Notes: a model not told the origin generated them from the sequence alone. A DNA stretch of 64,000 nucleotides from Pseudarthrobacter enclensis (GCF_030811655.1 NZ_JAUSRE010000006.1:124001-188000), one strand, 5' to 3'. Positions 25,406 to 37,454 are shown, counted from the stretch's first letter. Made by a program: numbers and translations.

Positions 25406-27082
25406 CTACGCCACCGGGGACGGGCCGCCGGGCTGGGTGTAGTGCTGGATCTTTTCGATCTGGACTACCTTCGGGTCGGTTTCGTCGGCCGCGTAGTCCG
25501 TGGGGCGCGTCATGTCCTCGCCCGTCCGGACCTTGAGGGCCCTCAGCACCAAAGTCAGGACGGCGGCGACCACCAGGTTCAGCGCAAAGGCTGATACGGC
25601 GATGTAGACGCTGATGTCCGTCCCGGGGATGGGAGCCACCGAACCGCCGAAGTGGGCCTTGGTGACCGGGTTGACCACGTTGTAGGCGGAAACGGTGCCG
25701 AAGATGATGCCGACCGCCCAGCCGACCAGCAGCGCCCAGCGGTCGAACCACCGGGTGTAGAGCCCCGCCACCACAGCCGGGAAGGTCTGCAGGATCCAGA
25801 TGCCGCCCAGCAGCTGCATGTTGATGGCCGCCGACTGGTCCATGGCTATCACGAAGACCAGGGCACCCACCTTGACCACCAGCGAGACGATCTTGGACAC
25901 TTTCGCCTCGGTCCTGGCGTCCACGTCCGGGCGGATGAAGTCCCGATAGATGTTGCGGGTGAACATGTTGGCCGCGGCGATGGACATAATGGCCGCGGGC
26001 ACCAGGGCGCCGATAGCGATTGCAGCCAGGGCGATCCCGGCGAACCAGGCCGGGAACTGGTCAAGGAACAGCTGCGGAACCACCAGCTGCGGGTTGACTG
26101 AGCCGTCCAGGTCAATCGGCTTGGTGCCGGCCTGGATGGCCACGAAACCGAGCAGCGCAAGGAAGCCCAGCATCAGTGAATACAGCGGCAGGATGGCCGC
26201 GTTGCGGCGGATGGTGTTGCGCGCTTTAGAGGCCAGCACCGCCGTCACGGAGTGCGGGTACATGAACAATGCCATCGCCGAGCCCAGGGCCAGCGACCAG
26301 TACGCCGAGTAATTGGCGGCGCCGGGAATGAAGACGCCGGCCGGTTTGCCCGTGGCCTGGTTCACCGTGGCCAGTTTGCTTTGGGCCGACCCGAAGATGG
26401 TGTCCCAGCCGCCGAACTTGATGGGCAGGTAGATGACGGCCACGATCACGGCAAGGTAGATCAGCAGGTCCTTGACGACGGCGATCATCGCCGGCGCCCT
26501 CAGGCCCGACGTGTAGGTGTACGCGGCGAGGACGACGAAGGCCAGGATCAGCGGCAGGTCGGTCAGCAGCACGTTGCCGGAACTGCCCAGGCCCAGAACG
26601 GTCAGAACTGCCTTGATGCCAACCAGCTGCAGCGCGATGTACGGCATGGTGGCGACGATTCCCGTAACGGCAACAGCCAGCGAGAGCCACCGGCTCCCGT
26701 AGCGGCCACCGACGAAGTCCGCCGATGTTACGTAGCCGTGCCGGTGGGACACTGACCACAGGCGGCTCATGATGATGAAAATAATCGGATACAGCACGAT
26801 GGTGTACGGAACGGCAAAGAAGCCGCTCACCGCGCCCGTCGCCCACATCGCTGCCGGTACCGCCACGAAAGTGTAGGCGGTGTAGAGGTCACCGCCCAGC
26901 AGGAACCAGGTGATCCAGGTGCCGAAGCCGCGGCCCCCGAGACCCCACTCGTCCAGGCTGTGCAGCCCCTCCACGTCCGTGCCCCGGCGCCACTTTGCCG
27001 CCAGGAAGCCCATCACGGCAACGACGACGAAGAGCAGCACAACAATGACCAGGGCAGTCCAGTTGATTTCGCGCCCGTTCAT
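25406..27082 (-). CDS. Sodium:solute symporter, MctP-like monocarboxylate permease
   Basis: A 558-aa membrane protein of the SSS family, with about 13-14 hydrophobic segments. The N-terminal LHSLDEWGLGGRGFGTWITWFLLGG is the family signature for substrate and Na+ binding. Pairing with a small DUF3311 protein is characteristic of MctP-type monocarboxylate (lactate, pyruvate, acetate) permeases. ATG at 27082 lies in an ATGA overlap with the DUF3311 gene, so the two are translationally coupled. A longer frame upstream to 27244 is shadow coding. Substrate specificity is inferred from context, not from binding residues. Confidence 0.9.
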   Translation of the reverse strand: MNGREINWTALVIVVLLFVVVAVMGFLAAKWRRGTDVEGLHSLDEWGLGGRGFGTWITWFLLGGDLYTAYTFVAVPAAMWATGAVSGFFAVPYTIVLYPIIFIIMSRLWSVSHRHGYVTSADFVGGRYGSRWLSLAVAVTGIVATMPYIALQLVGIKAVLTVLGLGSSGNVLLTDLPLILAFVVLAAYTYTSGLRAPAMIAVVKDLLIYLAVIVAVIYLPIKFGGWDTIFGSAQSKLATVNQATGKPAGVFIPGAANYSAYWSLALGSAMALFMYPHSVTAVLASKARNTIRRNAAILPLYSLMLGFLALLGFVAIQAGTKPIDLDGSVNPQLVVPQLFLDQFPAWFAGIALAAIAIGALVPAAIMSIAAANMFTRNIYRDFIRPDVDARTEAKVSKIVSLVVKVGALVFVIAMDQSAAINMQLLGGIWILQTFPAVVAGLYTRWFDRWALLVGWAVGIIFGTVSAYNVVNPVTKAHFGGSVAPIPGTDISVYIAVSAFALNLVVAAVLTLVLRALKVRTGEDMTRPTDYAADETDPKVVQIEKIQHYTQPGGPSPVA

Positions 27083-27456
27083 GGCCGGTCCCCTTCCAGT
27101 CCCGTTCGGGCAGAGGCACTCCCTGCCTGGGGCGGCCCACCGGCGCGGGCCTCGGCACGGCGTCGCCGGTCTTCCTTGGTGACGAGCCAGTAGGAAGAGC
27201 CGGTCAATATCGCCGAAACCGGCACCCAGGCCAGCTGGTACCAATAGAAGAACGGCATCCCGCCCAGCCGCGGCGCGTCAAAGGCATAGAGCTGGGGCAA
27301 CAGCGGGAACAGTATGGCGGCGGCCAGCAGGATGCCGGCGCCGATATAGGGAGCGGGCCTGGCCGGTCCGCGGATGGCGGTATCGCGCGTCAGGCGCGAA
27401 TCTTCGGGAAAAGCTTCGCCGTTCTGGCTGTAGCCGGAACCGTCTGAGTGGGACAT
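27079..27456 (-). CDS. DUF3311 small membrane protein
   Basis: A 125-aa protein with two predicted transmembrane helices (near residues 36-56 and 70-90), matching DUF3311 companions of MctP-like symporters, which are thought to help assemble or regulate the transporter. The ATG at 27456 has a strong GAGGAGG ribosome-binding site 7 bases upstream; the open frame extends to 27606 without such a site. A hydrophilic N-terminus (MSHSDGSGYSQNGEAF) and a charged, Arg-rich C-terminus flank the membrane part. It overlaps the symporter start by 4 bases. Confidence 0.85.
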   Translation of the reverse strand: MSHSDGSGYSQNGEAFPEDSRLTRDTAIRGPARPAPYIGAGILLAAAILFPLLPQLYAFDAPRLGGMPFFYWYQLAWVPVSAILTGSSYWLVTKEDRRRRAEARAGGPPQAGSASARTGLEGDRP

Positions 27457-27602
27457 CTGCGACCTCCTCGTCAGCCCATCCCGCGGCCGCCGCTTTGGAT
27501 GAAAGCCGTCCGGAGGCGGGACGATGGTGCCCTCATTCACAGTTGTACCGCGCTTTGACCTGCGCCGGAAGGGTTTTGGCCCACTGGCGGTTGCCGATGG
27601 CA

Positions 27603-27645
27603 ACAAAAAAGGGAACCATCACGTGGTGATAATTCCCTTTTTTGT
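27603..27645 (-). terminator. Terminator of first tRNA-Ala
   Basis: Outer arms ACAAAAAAGGGAA (27603-27615) and TTCCCTTTTTTGT (27633-27645) enclose a further ATCAC/GTGAT stem. It lies 7 bases beyond the tRNA 3' end, with the U tract in the stem itself. Confidence 0.8.
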
Positions 27646-27652
27646 GTACCGG

Positions 27653-27725
27653 TGGAGCTGAGGGGACTCGAACCCCTGACCCCCTGCATGCCATGCAGGT
27701 GCGCTACCAGCTGCGCCACAGCCCC
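27653..27725 (-). tRNA. tRNA-Ala (anticodon GGC)
   Basis: 73 nt. Acceptor stem GGGGCTG/CAGCTCC, anticodon loop ATGGCAT in a CCTGC/GCAGG stem, T-arm GGTTCGAGTCC, discriminator A. CCA is not encoded (CCG follows). Identical to the copy at 27921-27993. Confidence 0.97.
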
Positions 27726-27881
27726 GTACTTTTGTCGTTTCCGGCCGAATTCCCCGGAGCAACCTGACCAGAGTAATGCACTTTTCCGCTGGACGCCAAT
27801 CGGCCTTCAGCCGGCGCGCCGTGGCCCTGAAGCACCCGCCACTGGACACTTCACCGGGGAACGCGGGGGAGTGGAAACAAA

Positions 27882-27914
27882 AAGTCCGCCGGAACCAGTG
27901 GTTCCGACGGACTT
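27882..27914 (-). terminator. Terminator of second tRNA-Ala
   Basis: AAGTCCGCCGGAACC pairs with GGTTCCGACGGACTT (one mismatch) around a small loop, and the minus strand continues TTTTTGTTTCC. It lies 7 bases beyond the tRNA 3' end. Confidence 0.8.
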
Positions 27915-27920
27915 ACCCGG

Positions 27921-27993
27921 TGGAGCTGAGGGGACTCGAACCCCTGACCCCCTGCATGCCATGCAGGTGCGCTACCAGCTGCGCCACAGCCCC
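27921..27993 (-). tRNA. tRNA-Ala (anticodon GGC), second copy
   Basis: Identical over all 73 nt to the gene at 27653-27725, with anticodon loop ATGGCAT. The two copies are 195 bases apart with unrelated flanks and separate terminators, so they are probably separate transcription units. Confidence 0.97.
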
Positions 27994-28110
27994 GGATTGT
28001 TGCTGCTCTTGCGAGCCTCGTTCAGGGTCTCCCCCGAAGCAACTCAAATATCTTAGAACAGCAATTCCGAAAATTCCAAATCGGGAATATTCGCCGCCGG
28101 GCGCGCCCAG

Positions 28111-28506
28111 CTAGTCCGAAACTGCGGCAGCTTTAGCGGATGCGTCGTCGCCGAGCTGCAGGTCCACGACGGGGCAGTCCTTCCACAGGCGCTCAAGGGC
28201 ATAGAAAACACGGTCTTCCTCATGCTGGACGTGGATCACGACGTCGGCGTAATCCAGCAGGACCCACCTGCCGCCCGAACGGCCCTCACGCCGAACGGGA
28301 CGGAGGTCCTGCTTGGCGAGTTCTTCCTCGATCCCGTCCACGATGGCGTTGACCTGGCGTTCGCTGGGCGCGGACGCGATGAGGAAGACGTCGGCAAGTG
28401 CCAGGCGCTCACTCACGTCCATGGCCACAATGTCCTGGGCAATCTTGTCGGCGGCAGCTTTCGCGGCCGTACGGGCTATGGCAATGGACGATTCTGTTGC
28501 AGTCAT
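28111..28506 (-). CDS. rsfS: Ribosome silencing factor RsfS
   Basis: A 131-aa protein of the RsfS/YbeB/Iojap family, which binds ribosomal protein L14 and blocks joining of subunits when nutrients are low. Visible motifs are KIAQDIVAMDVSERLALADVFLIASAPSERQV, split across the conserved first helix and strand, GRSGGRWVLLDYADVVIHV and the FYALERLW helix near the end. ATG at 28506 follows AAGGAGTCCC. It closes the nadD-(28561 gene)-rsfS cluster that is conserved across actinobacteria. Confidence 0.96.
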   Translation of the reverse strand: MTATESSIAIARTAAKAAADKIAQDIVAMDVSERLALADVFLIASAPSERQVNAIVDGIEEELAKQDLRPVRREGRSGGRWVLLDYADVVIHVQHEEDRVFYALERLWKDCPVVDLQLGDDASAKAAAVSD

Positions 28507-28560
28507 GGGACTCCTTGTTTGGGTTAAGTGTTGAAGCCGGCAGCGCGCTGTGATGCGGGA

Positions 28561-29778
28561 TCAGCGGGACATGCCGCTGACGATCAGGATGATGCCGGCA
28601 ATGAGGGCCAGGATCCCGAACGCGAGGACGCAGAACTGAAGGACACGGTTCCGCCGGGCCCGGGTGAGTCCTGCGGTGGCGGCATCCAGTGGGTCAAGGC
28701 CGTACGCGGACCGGGCAGGCACCCTGGGAAGATCCTCGAAGAGGTCCTCGGACGGGGCTTCCGTGAGGCTCGCCGGACGGGCGGCCGGCTTGGGCCGCGT
28801 GGCAGCCTTGGCGGCAGCCTCCGCGCGGGCGATGACCTGCGAACGGCCTGTGGCGGAGGCGGCCGCAGACGGCTTGGGACGTGCCGGGGTTTTGCGTTTT
28901 CCAGCCCCCGGCAGCTTGGTCCCGGGCCGCGTTGTGACGGGTACATGGGAAGTGGCCGGGGGCTTCATCACGGGACGATCGACGCCGGGCACCTGGACGA
29001 ACTCAAGAGGCGTCACCATGGCCAGGTTGTTGGCGGTGGAGGGGCCCGGTTTGTCAGCGGGAACGACGGGCCTGGCGGGGGCGGCCGGCGTACCGGCCTG
29101 TTCAGCCAGCTTTCGCCGTGCCATGGCCCGTCGGTTCAAGACTGCTGCCCGCTCGGCAAGGGCAATCTGCTCGGCCAGGTCCTCGGGGTCCACGGCTTCG
29201 GGATCGGGGGAAGCGCTCTGCTCCACCTTGGCGGTATGGTTCCCCGCCTGGGCCGCGATGAGCGCCCGCGCCTCCAGGGCCTGCTCCACCGTCATGCCAT
29301 CCGGGGCGCCAAGGGGAGCCGCGGCCGGGGGCTCAGGTGCTTTCGTCGCGGCCGCGCTGCTTCCGGCCTCAGGCGCAGGGGCTGGAGGAGCGGCGGAGGG
29401 AACAACAGGGTTCGCAGCCGTGAGCGCCTGCTCTTTGAGTTGCTGCAGGCGCAACTGGCGGCGGGTGGGCGGCCCACCGGCAGAAAGCTGCCCTTCCTTT
29501 TCCTCAAGCTCCTTGAAGGTCCGCAGCGCGGCACGGTCGCGGGCCCGTATCTGGGAGGAACGCTGGGTGGAAGGCTGCTCCGGGGCGGGCTGTGCACGGG
29601 GCGGGGATGCGGCGCCGGCCGAACCGGCAGCATCCGGCCCTGCCGTCGCAGGAGCACGGCCAGCCGTGTGGTCGGCGGCAGGCTGGATCTGCTCCGATTC
29701 GGGCGTGGCAGGCTGCTGGGCTTCCCTGGCCTTCCGGAGTTCCCGGCGGCTGCGGATTTGTGGCTGTTCCTGACTCAT
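28561..29778 (-). CDS. Ala/Pro-rich protein with single C-terminal transmembrane helix
   Basis: A 405-aa protein of unknown function. It begins SQEQPQIRSRRELRKAREAQQ, a start seen in several Micrococcaceae proteins of unknown role, then continues as a long low-complexity Ala/Pro/Lys/Arg-rich cytosolic region with heptad-like stretches near residues 70-125. The last ~35 residues hold one clear membrane helix (VLQFCVLAFGILALIAGIIL), so it should be tail-anchored with the bulk in the cytoplasm. It lies between nadD (7-base gap) and rsfS, probably in the same operon. No domain is recognised; a cell-envelope or division role is possible but unsupported. Confidence 0.75.
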   Translation of the reverse strand: MSQEQPQIRSRRELRKAREAQQPATPESEQIQPAADHTAGRAPATAGPDAAGSAGAASPPRAQPAPEQPSTQRSSQIRARDRAALRTFKELEEKEGQLSAGGPPTRRQLRLQQLKEQALTAANPVVPSAAPPAPAPEAGSSAAATKAPEPPAAAPLGAPDGMTVEQALEARALIAAQAGNHTAKVEQSASPDPEAVDPEDLAEQIALAERAAVLNRRAMARRKLAEQAGTPAAPARPVVPADKPGPSTANNLAMVTPLEFVQVPGVDRPVMKPPATSHVPVTTRPGTKLPGAGKRKTPARPKPSAAASATGRSQVIARAEAAAKAATRPKPAARPASLTEAPSEDLFEDLPRVPARSAYGLDPLDAATAGLTRARRNRVLQFCVLAFGILALIAGIILIVSGMSR

Positions 29779-29785
29779 TGAGGAC

Positions 29786-30403
29786 TCATTCAGTACTGGC
29801 TGGTTCGCGTGCTTCGGAAGTTGGTTCCTCCGCGCCTTCGGGCGGGTCGGAATACAGGCCGTATTTGGCGATGTACTGCACTACCCCGTCCGGGACCAGG
29901 TACCAGACCGGGTTGTTCGCTGCCACGCGGGCGCGGCAATCCGTGGAAGAGATGGCCATCGCCGGGACTTCCAGGAGGCTCACGTCGTCGCGGCCCATGC
30001 CGTCAAGGACGTGCCCTGGCCTGGTGACTCCCACGAAGTGGGCCAGCGACCACAACTCGTCGATGTCCTTCCAGGAGAGGATCTGGGCCAACGCGTCCGC
30101 CCCCGTGATGAAGAAGAGATCTGCGTCAGGCCGCTGCGCCCTAAGGTCACGGAGGGTATCGATGGTGTAAGTGGGACCAGGACGGTCGACGTCGACACGG
30201 CTGACGGTGAAGCGCGGATTGGAAGCCGTGGCAATGACAGTCATCAGGTAGCGGTGCTCAGGCTCGCTGACCTGCTTATGGGACTTCTGCCATGGTTGCC
30301 CGGTGGGTACGAAGACCACCTCGTCAAGGTCGAATTCGGCCGCGACCTCGCTGGCCGCGACCAGGTGGCCGTGGTGGATGGGATCGAAGGTCCCGCCCAT
30401 CAC
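29786..30403 (-). CDS. nadD: Nicotinate-nucleotide adenylyltransferase NadD
   Basis: Transfers AMP from ATP to nicotinate mononucleotide in NAD synthesis. The nucleotidyltransferase signature [11 protein letters not shown] sits at the N-terminus, with PTGQPWQK, a YTIDTL segment and the C-terminal ISSTDCR motif (the family's ISST.IR). About 205 aa. The start is uncertain: no ATG exists upstream in frame near the gene except inside the previous gene. GTG at 30403 and ATG at 30400 lie 12 and 15 bases after a strong GGGGGAGG, while a CTG at 30409 has the ideal 6-base spacing and would restore the LGVMGG beta strand. I list the GTG as a compromise. Confidence 0.93.
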   Translation of the reverse strand: MMGGTFDPIHHGHLVAASEVAAEFDLDEVVFVPTGQPWQKSHKQVSEPEHRYLMTVIATASNPRFTVSRVDVDRPGPTYTIDTLRDLRAQRPDADLFFITGADALAQILSWKDIDELWSLAHFVGVTRPGHVLDGMGRDDVSLLEVPAMAISSTDCRARVAANNPVWYLVPDGVVQYIAKYGLYSDPPEGAEEPTSEAREPASTE

Positions 30404-30455
30404 GCCCAGCCGCAGCCTCCCCCGGGCACCATTGCGGTGCAGGTTGTGGGAAATC

Positions 30456-30695
30456 TTAGTGGCCCTGCCCGCGATCGTGCTTGTTGGGGTGCTGCCGGTG
30501 CGGATCCGCGTGCTCGTCCGTGGGGGCGTGGCGGTTGCCCAGGTTGTTGTAGGACCAGGCGATGAACATGAGCACCACCAGGATCGCGAACATCGACACG
30601 CCGAAGACCCACGGCTCAGCCCACAGCGGCGCAGGCGCCTCGTGGCCGGATTCACCTGCGGCGGCGACGGACATGGCAATCTGCTGGAGCAGCAT
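30456..30695 (-). CDS. Small membrane protein of unknown function (79 aa)
   Basis: A 79-aa protein with one predicted transmembrane helix ([18 protein letters not shown], near residues 30-47) and a His/Asp/Arg-rich C-terminal tail ([19 protein letters not shown]) that could bind metal. ATG at 30695 follows AGGGGAGAAA. It lies between proA and nadD in the same direction, 55 bases before the nadD start region. A second ATG seven codons in is possible. Function unknown. Confidence 0.8.
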   Translation of the reverse strand: MLLQQIAMSVAAAGESGHEAPAPLWAEPWVFGVSMFAILVVLMFIAWSYNNLGNRHAPTDEHADPHRQHPNKHDRGQGH

Positions 30696-30774
30696 TTTCT
30701 CCCCTATGTTCAGGAATTTACGGGCAGCGGAACATTCCGCTGCTTTCCGGGTTCTGGTCTATGTTACCGCGTTG

Positions 30775-32139
30775 CTATGCGCGGACTTGGCCTTCACCCT
30801 GGACAATCCACTTCGTGGTGGTGAGCTCGGTCAGGCCCATGGGACCGCGGGCGTGGAGCTTCTGCGTGGAGATTCCTACTTCGGCACCAAGACCCAGCTC
30901 CCCGCCGTCGGTGAACCGGGTGGAAGCATTGACGATCACGGCGGCCGAATCGACTTCCGCAATAAACCGCTCGGCGTTGGCCAGGTCATTGGTGAGGATT
31001 GCTTCCGTGTGCCCGGTGGACCAGGTCCGGATGTGCTGCATGGCTTCGTCCATGCTGTCGACCATGGCCACGGCAAGATCCAGGTCCATGTATTCGGTGC
31101 CCCAGTCCACGTCTGTGGCCTCGAGGGTTTCGACCCCCGGCAACGCGGCCTTGATCCGGTGGTCCACGTGCAGGCGGACGCCGGCGCTGCGCAGGGCACC
31201 GGCAACTGCAGGCAGCACCGTTGAGCCGGAGTGCACCAGCAGGGTCTCCACCGTATTGCAAACACTGGGCCGCTGCGTCTTGGCATTGAGCAGGATCTCG
31301 ACAGCCATGTTTTCGTCAGCCGATTCGTCGATGAAGATGTGGACGTTCCCCTCCCCTGTCTCGATCACGGGGACGGCCGAGTTGGTCACAACGGTCTGGA
31401 TCAGGTCCCGGCCGCCGCGGGGAATCAGCACGTCCACCCTGCCGCGGGCCTTCATCAGGACGTTGGCACCGGGCCGGCCAAACTGGTCAACGGTCTGCAC
31501 GGCGTCGGCAGGAAGGCCCACGGATTCCAGGGCCTCCCGAAGCACCCGCACCAGCACTTGGTTGGTGGCTTCGGCAGCGCTGCCGCCACGCAGGATCACG
31601 GCGTTTCCGCTCTTGAGGGCCAGGCCCGCAATGTCCACGGTGACGTTGGGACGTGCCTCGTAGATGGCTGCCACCACACCCATGGGCACATTGACCTGGC
31701 GGAGGCGGAGTCCGTTGGGAAGCGTCTGGCCCCGGACCACATTGCCCACGGGGTCCGGAAGGTTGGCCAGGTTCTCAAGGGCTGCCACCAGGCCGGCTAC
31801 CCGGCTTTCGGTGAGCGTGAGCCGGTCAAGCAACGCCTTGGAGGTGCCGTTGTCCTTGCCGCGCTGGACGTCCATGGCGTTGGCGGCGAGGATCGCCTGC
31901 ACATTTTCCTGCAGGGCAGCCCCCACGGCACGCAGGCCGCGGTCTTTCCAGGCCCGATTGGCGGTGGCCATCCGGCGGGACGCATGGCGGGACCGATCGG
32001 CGATGGCGTGCACGGCAGCTTCCACCTCTGCTGCGGAAAGCGCCACTTCAGCTGAGGCCGGTTCCGCTGAGGCACCCGGCTGCGCGTGGGCAGCAGTGGT
32101 TCCGGTATTTTCAGCAGCGTGCATCAGGGCTTCAGTCAT
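30775..32139 (-). CDS. proA: Gamma-glutamyl phosphate reductase ProA
   Basis: The second enzyme of proline synthesis (454 aa), reducing gamma-glutamyl phosphate to glutamate-5-semialdehyde with NADPH. It has the aldehyde-dehydrogenase-like fold with the catalytic Cys in RPSVCNTVETLLVH, the coenzyme segment PRGGRDLI and GNAVILRGGSAA. Compared with many homologues it carries ~25 extra Ala-rich residues at the N-terminus. It follows proB by 26 bases, and the two enzymes normally form a complex that protects the labile acyl phosphate. Confidence 0.97.
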   Translation of the reverse strand: MTEALMHAAENTGTTAAHAQPGASAEPASAEVALSAAEVEAAVHAIADRSRHASRRMATANRAWKDRGLRAVGAALQENVQAILAANAMDVQRGKDNGTSKALLDRLTLTESRVAGLVAALENLANLPDPVGNVVRGQTLPNGLRLRQVNVPMGVVAAIYEARPNVTVDIAGLALKSGNAVILRGGSAAEATNQVLVRVLREALESVGLPADAVQTVDQFGRPGANVLMKARGRVDVLIPRGGRDLIQTVVTNSAVPVIETGEGNVHIFIDESADENMAVEILLNAKTQRPSVCNTVETLLVHSGSTVLPAVAGALRSAGVRLHVDHRIKAALPGVETLEATDVDWGTEYMDLDLAVAMVDSMDEAMQHIRTWSTGHTEAILTNDLANAERFIAEVDSAAVIVNASTRFTDGGELGLGAEVGISTQKLHARGPMGLTELTTTKWIVQGEGQVRA

Positions 32140-32165
32140 GCTCCAAGTTTAGGCGAGCGGGCAGC

Positions 32166-35001
<2,836 letters not shown>

Positions 35002-35014
35002 TCAGAACCGGTTG

Positions 35015-35278
35015 TTACTCTGCAGCTGCAGCAGCAACGATGTTGACTACGCGACGACCGCGGCGGGTGCCGAATTCAACGGCGCCCGGGGTCAGGGCGA
35101 ACAGGGTGTCGTCGCCGCCACGGCCAACGCCGGCGCCCGGGTGGAAGTGGGTGCCACGCTGGCGGACGATGATTTCGCCTGCGGAAACTACCTGGCCGCC
35201 GAAGCGCTTGACGCCGAGGTACTGAGCGTTGGAATCGCGGCCGTTGCGAGTGGAGCTCGCGCCCTTTTTATGTGCCAT
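35015..35278 (-). CDS. rpmA: 50S ribosomal protein L27
   Basis: An 87-aa ribosomal protein whose N-terminus reaches the peptidyl-transferase centre. It begins [19 protein letters not shown] and has the conserved [22 protein letters not shown] segment. No N-terminal cleavage extension of the Firmicute type is present. It follows rplU by 61 bases, the universal L21-L27 pair. Confidence 0.98.
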   Translation of the reverse strand: MAHKKGASSTRNGRDSNAQYLGVKRFGGQVVSAGEIIVRQRGTHFHPGAGVGRGGDDTLFALTPGAVEFGTRRGRRVVNIVAAAAAE

Positions 35279-35339
35279 CTGAAATGCCTGCCTTTAAATT
35301 CTGGGGAATCTGTTGAAATACCTGAACAGTAACCGGTGG

Positions 35340-35648
35340 TTACTTGATGCCGGTGATCTTGACCTTGGTCAGTTCCTGGCGGTGACCCTGGCGCTTCTTG
35401 TAACCGGTCTTGTTCTTGTACTTCTGGATGACAATCTTAGGACCACGCAGGTCCTGGAGGATTTCAGCCGTAACAGTTACCTTGGCCAGGTCAGCGGCGG
35501 CGGAGGTGACCTTGTCACCATCAACCAGGAGCAGTGCGGGCAGCTCGATGGTGCTGCCGGCTCCACCGGCGACGCGGTTCAGGGTAACGAAGTCTCCAAC
35601 GGAAACCTTCTCTTGGCGGCCGCCTGCGCGGACAATCGCGTACACCAC
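35340..35648 (-). CDS. rplU: 50S ribosomal protein L21
   Basis: A 102-aa ribosomal protein starting [12 protein letters not shown] from the GTG at 35648. An upstream in-frame GTG at 35660 would add four residues (SSQV) not usual in the family, so the shorter form is preferred; GAGAAG lies ~10 bases upstream. The conserved C-terminal [20 protein letters not shown] is complete. First gene of rplU-rpmA, with a leader of roughly 120 bases. Confidence 0.97.
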   Translation of the reverse strand: MVYAIVRAGGRQEKVSVGDFVTLNRVAGGAGSTIELPALLLVDGDKVTSAAADLAKVTVTAEILQDLRGPKIVIQKYKNKTGYKKRQGHRQELTKVKITGIK

Positions 35649-35780
35649 TTGGGAACTCACTTCTCTCGACGTTTATTACAAAATTTGCGTGCGGAACCGA
35701 CATGCTAAAAGCCTGGGTTCCCGCTGTGCCTCAACGCCGTGGGGTCATAACCCAAGTGTTGGCGTAAGCACCGAAGATCC

Positions 35781-35810
35781 AGAATACGCTAAATCCGTCT
35801 TCGGCCGCAA
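35781..35810 (-). promoter_or_regulatory. Candidate rplU-rpmA promoter
   Basis: TTGCGG (35805-35810) and TATTCT (35781-35786) with an 18-base spacer, about 130 bases upstream of rplU. Sequence between it and the gene has several small hairpins that may form a leader. Confidence 0.4.
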
Positions 35811-35829
35811 ATGAGGCTGGTTCCGGCGG

Positions 35830-35859
35830 GCCGGCTGTGGTAAGAACCACAGGGCCGGC
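35830..35859 (-). terminator. Terminator after thiD-tenA
   Basis: GCCGGCTGTGGT pairs with ACCACAGGGCCGGC around AAGA, with one small bulge. It lies ~55 bases past the thiD-tenA stop; no long U tract follows. Confidence 0.6.
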
Positions 35860-35913
35860 AGACTGCACCGCAACCGCGCCCCTCCATAATAGCGGCGGGC
35901 CGGCCTGCAAACG

Positions 35914-37452
35914 TCAGGAATGCAGCCTCGGCGCGTCGAAGAAAGCCACCTCCAGGCGGCAGGACTGTTTGAACGCGGTCAGCATCGCTGCCCTCTCCTG
36001 CGCAGAGGCGTTCCGTCCGGCGGCGTCAACGATCGATATGGCCCGGCGGGTGGCCGCGGCAAACGCCTCATCCGCATAGGTGCGGAGCCACGAGGCGTAG
36101 GCGTGCCCGTCAGGCTCACCGGCGGCAACGAACCGCGCGTGGAGCTTCTCCCCCACCTCGGCGTAGAGCCAGAAACAGGGCAGGACGGCGGCAGCCAGGA
36201 CTGCATAGCTGCCCGATGCCGACGCCGCGGTGAGGTGGTCCACGTATGCCTTTGTGACGGGGCCCAGTCCGCTCTGCGCCGGGCGGGTACTCAGCCAGGA
36301 GCGGTGGAGTTCCGATTCCACCTCGAGGCACTGCTGTGCGGAGCCGGCCCAGAACAGCTGCTCGGCTTCCGATGGTGCGAGGGCGCTGGCCCGGGCCAGG
36401 ACCCTGGAGTAGCCGTTGAGGTAAAGGGCGTCCTGGGCCAGGTAGTAGGCGAAGTCCTTCTCCTCAAGCTCGCCCGAGGCCAGGCTCCGGATAAAGTCCA
36501 GCGCGTAGATGTCGTCGAGGTCCTGTTGGGCTTCGTCCCACAGCCGGGCAGCGAAGCCCCCTTCATGAAGGGCGGGCCGCAGGTGGTGGAAGTGGTGCAC
36601 GGGTCCGTTCCCGTGGCCCACCTCCAGCTCTCCGGAGTTCTCAAGCGCACCGGCGAGCCAGGGCTTCACGGTCCGCAGCGACGCTTCCCAGTCGCCCACC
36701 CGGGCCTGCACGGTGGCCATCGCAGAAGACAGGGAGCAGCCGGTGCCGTGGCTGTTGCGGGTGGCAATCCGGTTGCCCCGGACTTCCACCACGTCCTGTG
36801 CCAGCAGGCCTGAGGCGTTGACCAGCGCGTCAGGGCAGTCCGTCCCCGCCAAGTGGCCGCCCTTCACCAGTACCGTGGCTCCGGTGGTCTTCGCCAACTG
36901 CTTCCCCTGGTCCAGGGCCGCGTCCCAGCTCTCCGCCGGCTCCGCCCCCACCAGCATGGCAAGCTCGGGCAGGTTGGGGGTAATGAGATGGGCAAGAGGC
37001 AGCAGTTCCCGGAGGGCAGCTTCGGCGGATTCCTTGAGCAGGCGGTCACCGCTGGTTGCCACCATCACCGGGTCCAGGACCACGACGGCGGGACGTACTT
37101 TCTCCAGCCAGCCGCGGACAGTGCGGATTACCGCTTCATCTCCCAGCATGCCGATCTTGACGGCGTCGATGCTGATGTCGTCGCTGACGGCGTCCAGCTG
37201 CTGCGCCAGGAACGCAACCGGGGGAACGTGCACGGCCTGCACCCCCCGTGTGTTCTGTGCGGTGAGGGCCGTAATCACGGCCATGCCATATCCACCGTGG
37301 GCGGCGATGCTTTTCAGGTCTGCCTGGATCCCTGCTCCACCCGAGGGATCGGAGCCCGCGATGGAAAGCACCCGCGGAACGTCGCGGCCCACGGGCGCCC
37401 CCGCAGGAGCACCCGGTACGGCCGGCAGGGTCATGGAAAGGGTCGTAGACAA
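35914..37452 (-). CDS. thiD-tenA: Fused HMP/HMP-P kinase ThiD and TenA aminohydrolase
   Basis: A 512-aa fusion for thiamine synthesis and salvage. Residues ~25-275 are ThiD, which phosphorylates hydroxymethylpyrimidine twice: [28 protein letters not shown] and the anion-hole [12 protein letters not shown]. Residues ~295-512 are TenA (thiaminase II), which recovers aminopyrimidine from degraded thiamine: the catalytic Cys lies in [12 protein letters not shown] and the [12 protein letters not shown] segment is present. The start is a TTG at 37452 just after the riboswitch; an ATG at 37437 is an alternative. A TPP riboswitch directly upstream shows thiamine control. A separate THI gene cluster must lie elsewhere. 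Confidence 0.96.
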   Translation of the reverse strand: MSTTLSMTLPAVPGAPAGAPVGRDVPRVLSIAGSDPSGGAGIQADLKSIAAHGGYGMAVITALTAQNTRGVQAVHVPPVAFLAQQLDAVSDDISIDAVKIGMLGDEAVIRTVRGWLEKVRPAVVVLDPVMVATSGDRLLKESAEAALRELLPLAHLITPNLPELAMLVGAEPAESWDAALDQGKQLAKTTGATVLVKGGHLAGTDCPDALVNASGLLAQDVVEVRGNRIATRNSHGTGCSLSSAMATVQARVGDWEASLRTVKPWLAGALENSGELEVGHGNGPVHHFHHLRPALHEGGFAARLWDEAQQDLDDIYALDFIRSLASGELEEKDFAYYLAQDALYLNGYSRVLARASALAPSEAEQLFWAGSAQQCLEVESELHRSWLSTRPAQSGLGPVTKAYVDHLTAASASGSYAVLAAAVLPCFWLYAEVGEKLHARFVAAGEPDGHAYASWLRTYADEAFAAATRRAISIVDAAGRNASAQERAAMLTAFKQSCRLEVAFFDAPRLHS

Positions 37453-37454
37453 GA

